Positions 6,849 through 7,056 of a stretch of DNA of 7,056 bases are shown here, in pieces; the stretch's first letter is position 1, and the number at the start of each line of letters is the position of its first letter. Both the position numbers and the translations under genes were made by a program. This stretch comes from Actinobacteria bacterium ATB1 (lineage in GTDB: Bacteria > Actinomycetota > Acidimicrobiia > UBA2766), in the NCBI GenBank assembly GCA_021404985.1, contig QWHP01000177.1:1-7056 (forward strand), given 5' to 3'. The notes beneath the pieces are model-generated. The model made no database searches. It was not told the origin of the DNA and saw only the letters and a program-made list of their open reading frames with translations.

Positions 6849-7056
6849 GCCCCGTCGGCCTCTTCGAAGAGCCCGCGCTTGGTGGCGTGCGTTTCGGTGA
6901 AGGCCCCACGCACGTGGCCGAACAGCTCGCTCTCCAGCAGCTCGGCGGGCAGCGCGGCGCAGTTGATGGCCACGAAGGGCTTGTTGCGGCGCTCGCTGTT
7001 GGCGTGGAGCGCGCGGGCCAGCACCTCCTTGCCACAGCCGCTCTCGCCGCGGATGA
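6836..7056 (-). pseudogene. Fragment of a sigma-54-dependent transcriptional activator AAA+ domain, fused into nuoH
   Basis: The frame is open from the right edge and reads I-R-G-E-S-G-C-G-K-E, the Walker A ATP-binding loop of NtrC-type enhancer-binding proteins. Next come L-A-R-A-L-H, then KPFVAINCAALP and ELLESELFGHVRGAFTET, the family's conserved block with the sigma-54 contact loop, then KRGLFEEADGATLFL. At that point the family's Walker B aspartate-glutamate (D-E-I-G) should follow, but NuoH sequence follows instead. The fragment is about 74 residues of a roughly 240-residue domain and cannot work as an ATPase. The loop reads GAFTET instead of GAFTGA. Leucine codons favour CTG (5 of 8), whereas the NuoH part favours CTC, so it has a different origin. 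Such activators are common in Myxococcota, other former Deltaproteobacteria and Planctomycetota, and are not expected in Actinomycetota. A GTG at 7024 is internal, not a real start. Confidence 0.85.

Noticed and set aside
6614..7024. Single 136-residue gene starting at GTG 7024, taken as a novel membrane-anchored AAA+ protein
   Set aside because: The GTG lies inside the Walker A region of an open frame that continues to the window edge, and the Walker B residues are missing. The two halves clearly belong to separate known families, so this is a chimera rather than a new protein.

Overview
The window is the distal half of a bacterial respiratory complex I (nuo) operon, read entirely on the minus strand in the canonical order nuoH(3' end)-nuoI-nuoJ-nuoK-nuoL-nuoM-nuoN. 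The first bases of an unidentified gene follow nuoN. DNA is GC-rich with a strong preference for codons ending in C or G. NuoI has the 'ENCTVCMLCARECPDWC' and 'CMYCGICVEVCPFDAL' cluster segments that I associate with deep-branching Actinomycetota such as Acidimicrobiia or relatives. That placement is from memory of the family, not a search, and should be treated as tentative.

Layout from right to left (direction of transcription): 7056-6848 is a fragment of a sigma-54-type AAA+ activator (Walker A, GAFTGA-like loop). It runs without a frame break into the last ~73 residues of NuoH (6835-6614). The switch falls inside the codons for T-L-F-L, which both families use at that point. Then come intact nuoI (6614-6081), nuoJ (6084-5434), nuoK (5437-5138), nuoL (5136-3127) and nuoM (3072-1555). 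nuoN (1558-93) is broken by a frameshift at about 677, where roughly 14 conserved codons are missing. A short partial ORF (85-1) starts 7 bases after nuoN.

The genes are packed with 1-4 base overlaps or a 1-base gap, except for a 54-base spacer between nuoL and nuoM, which carries a 14-bp tandem duplication of the nuoL stop region. Together the products form most of the membrane arm: NuoI carries two 4Fe-4S clusters to the quinone site, NuoH/J/K connect that site to the proton channels, and NuoL/M/N are the three antiporter-like proton pumps. All key charged residues are visible in NuoL, NuoM, NuoJ/K and the surviving parts of NuoN.

I see no new biological system here. The two real anomalies are the activator-NuoH chimera at the right end and the deletion/frameshift in nuoN. 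Both look more like assembly or amplification artefacts than biology, but each can be tested. No RNA genes, CRISPR arrays, insertion sequences or convincing terminators were seen, and there is no gene-free stretch longer than 54 bases.
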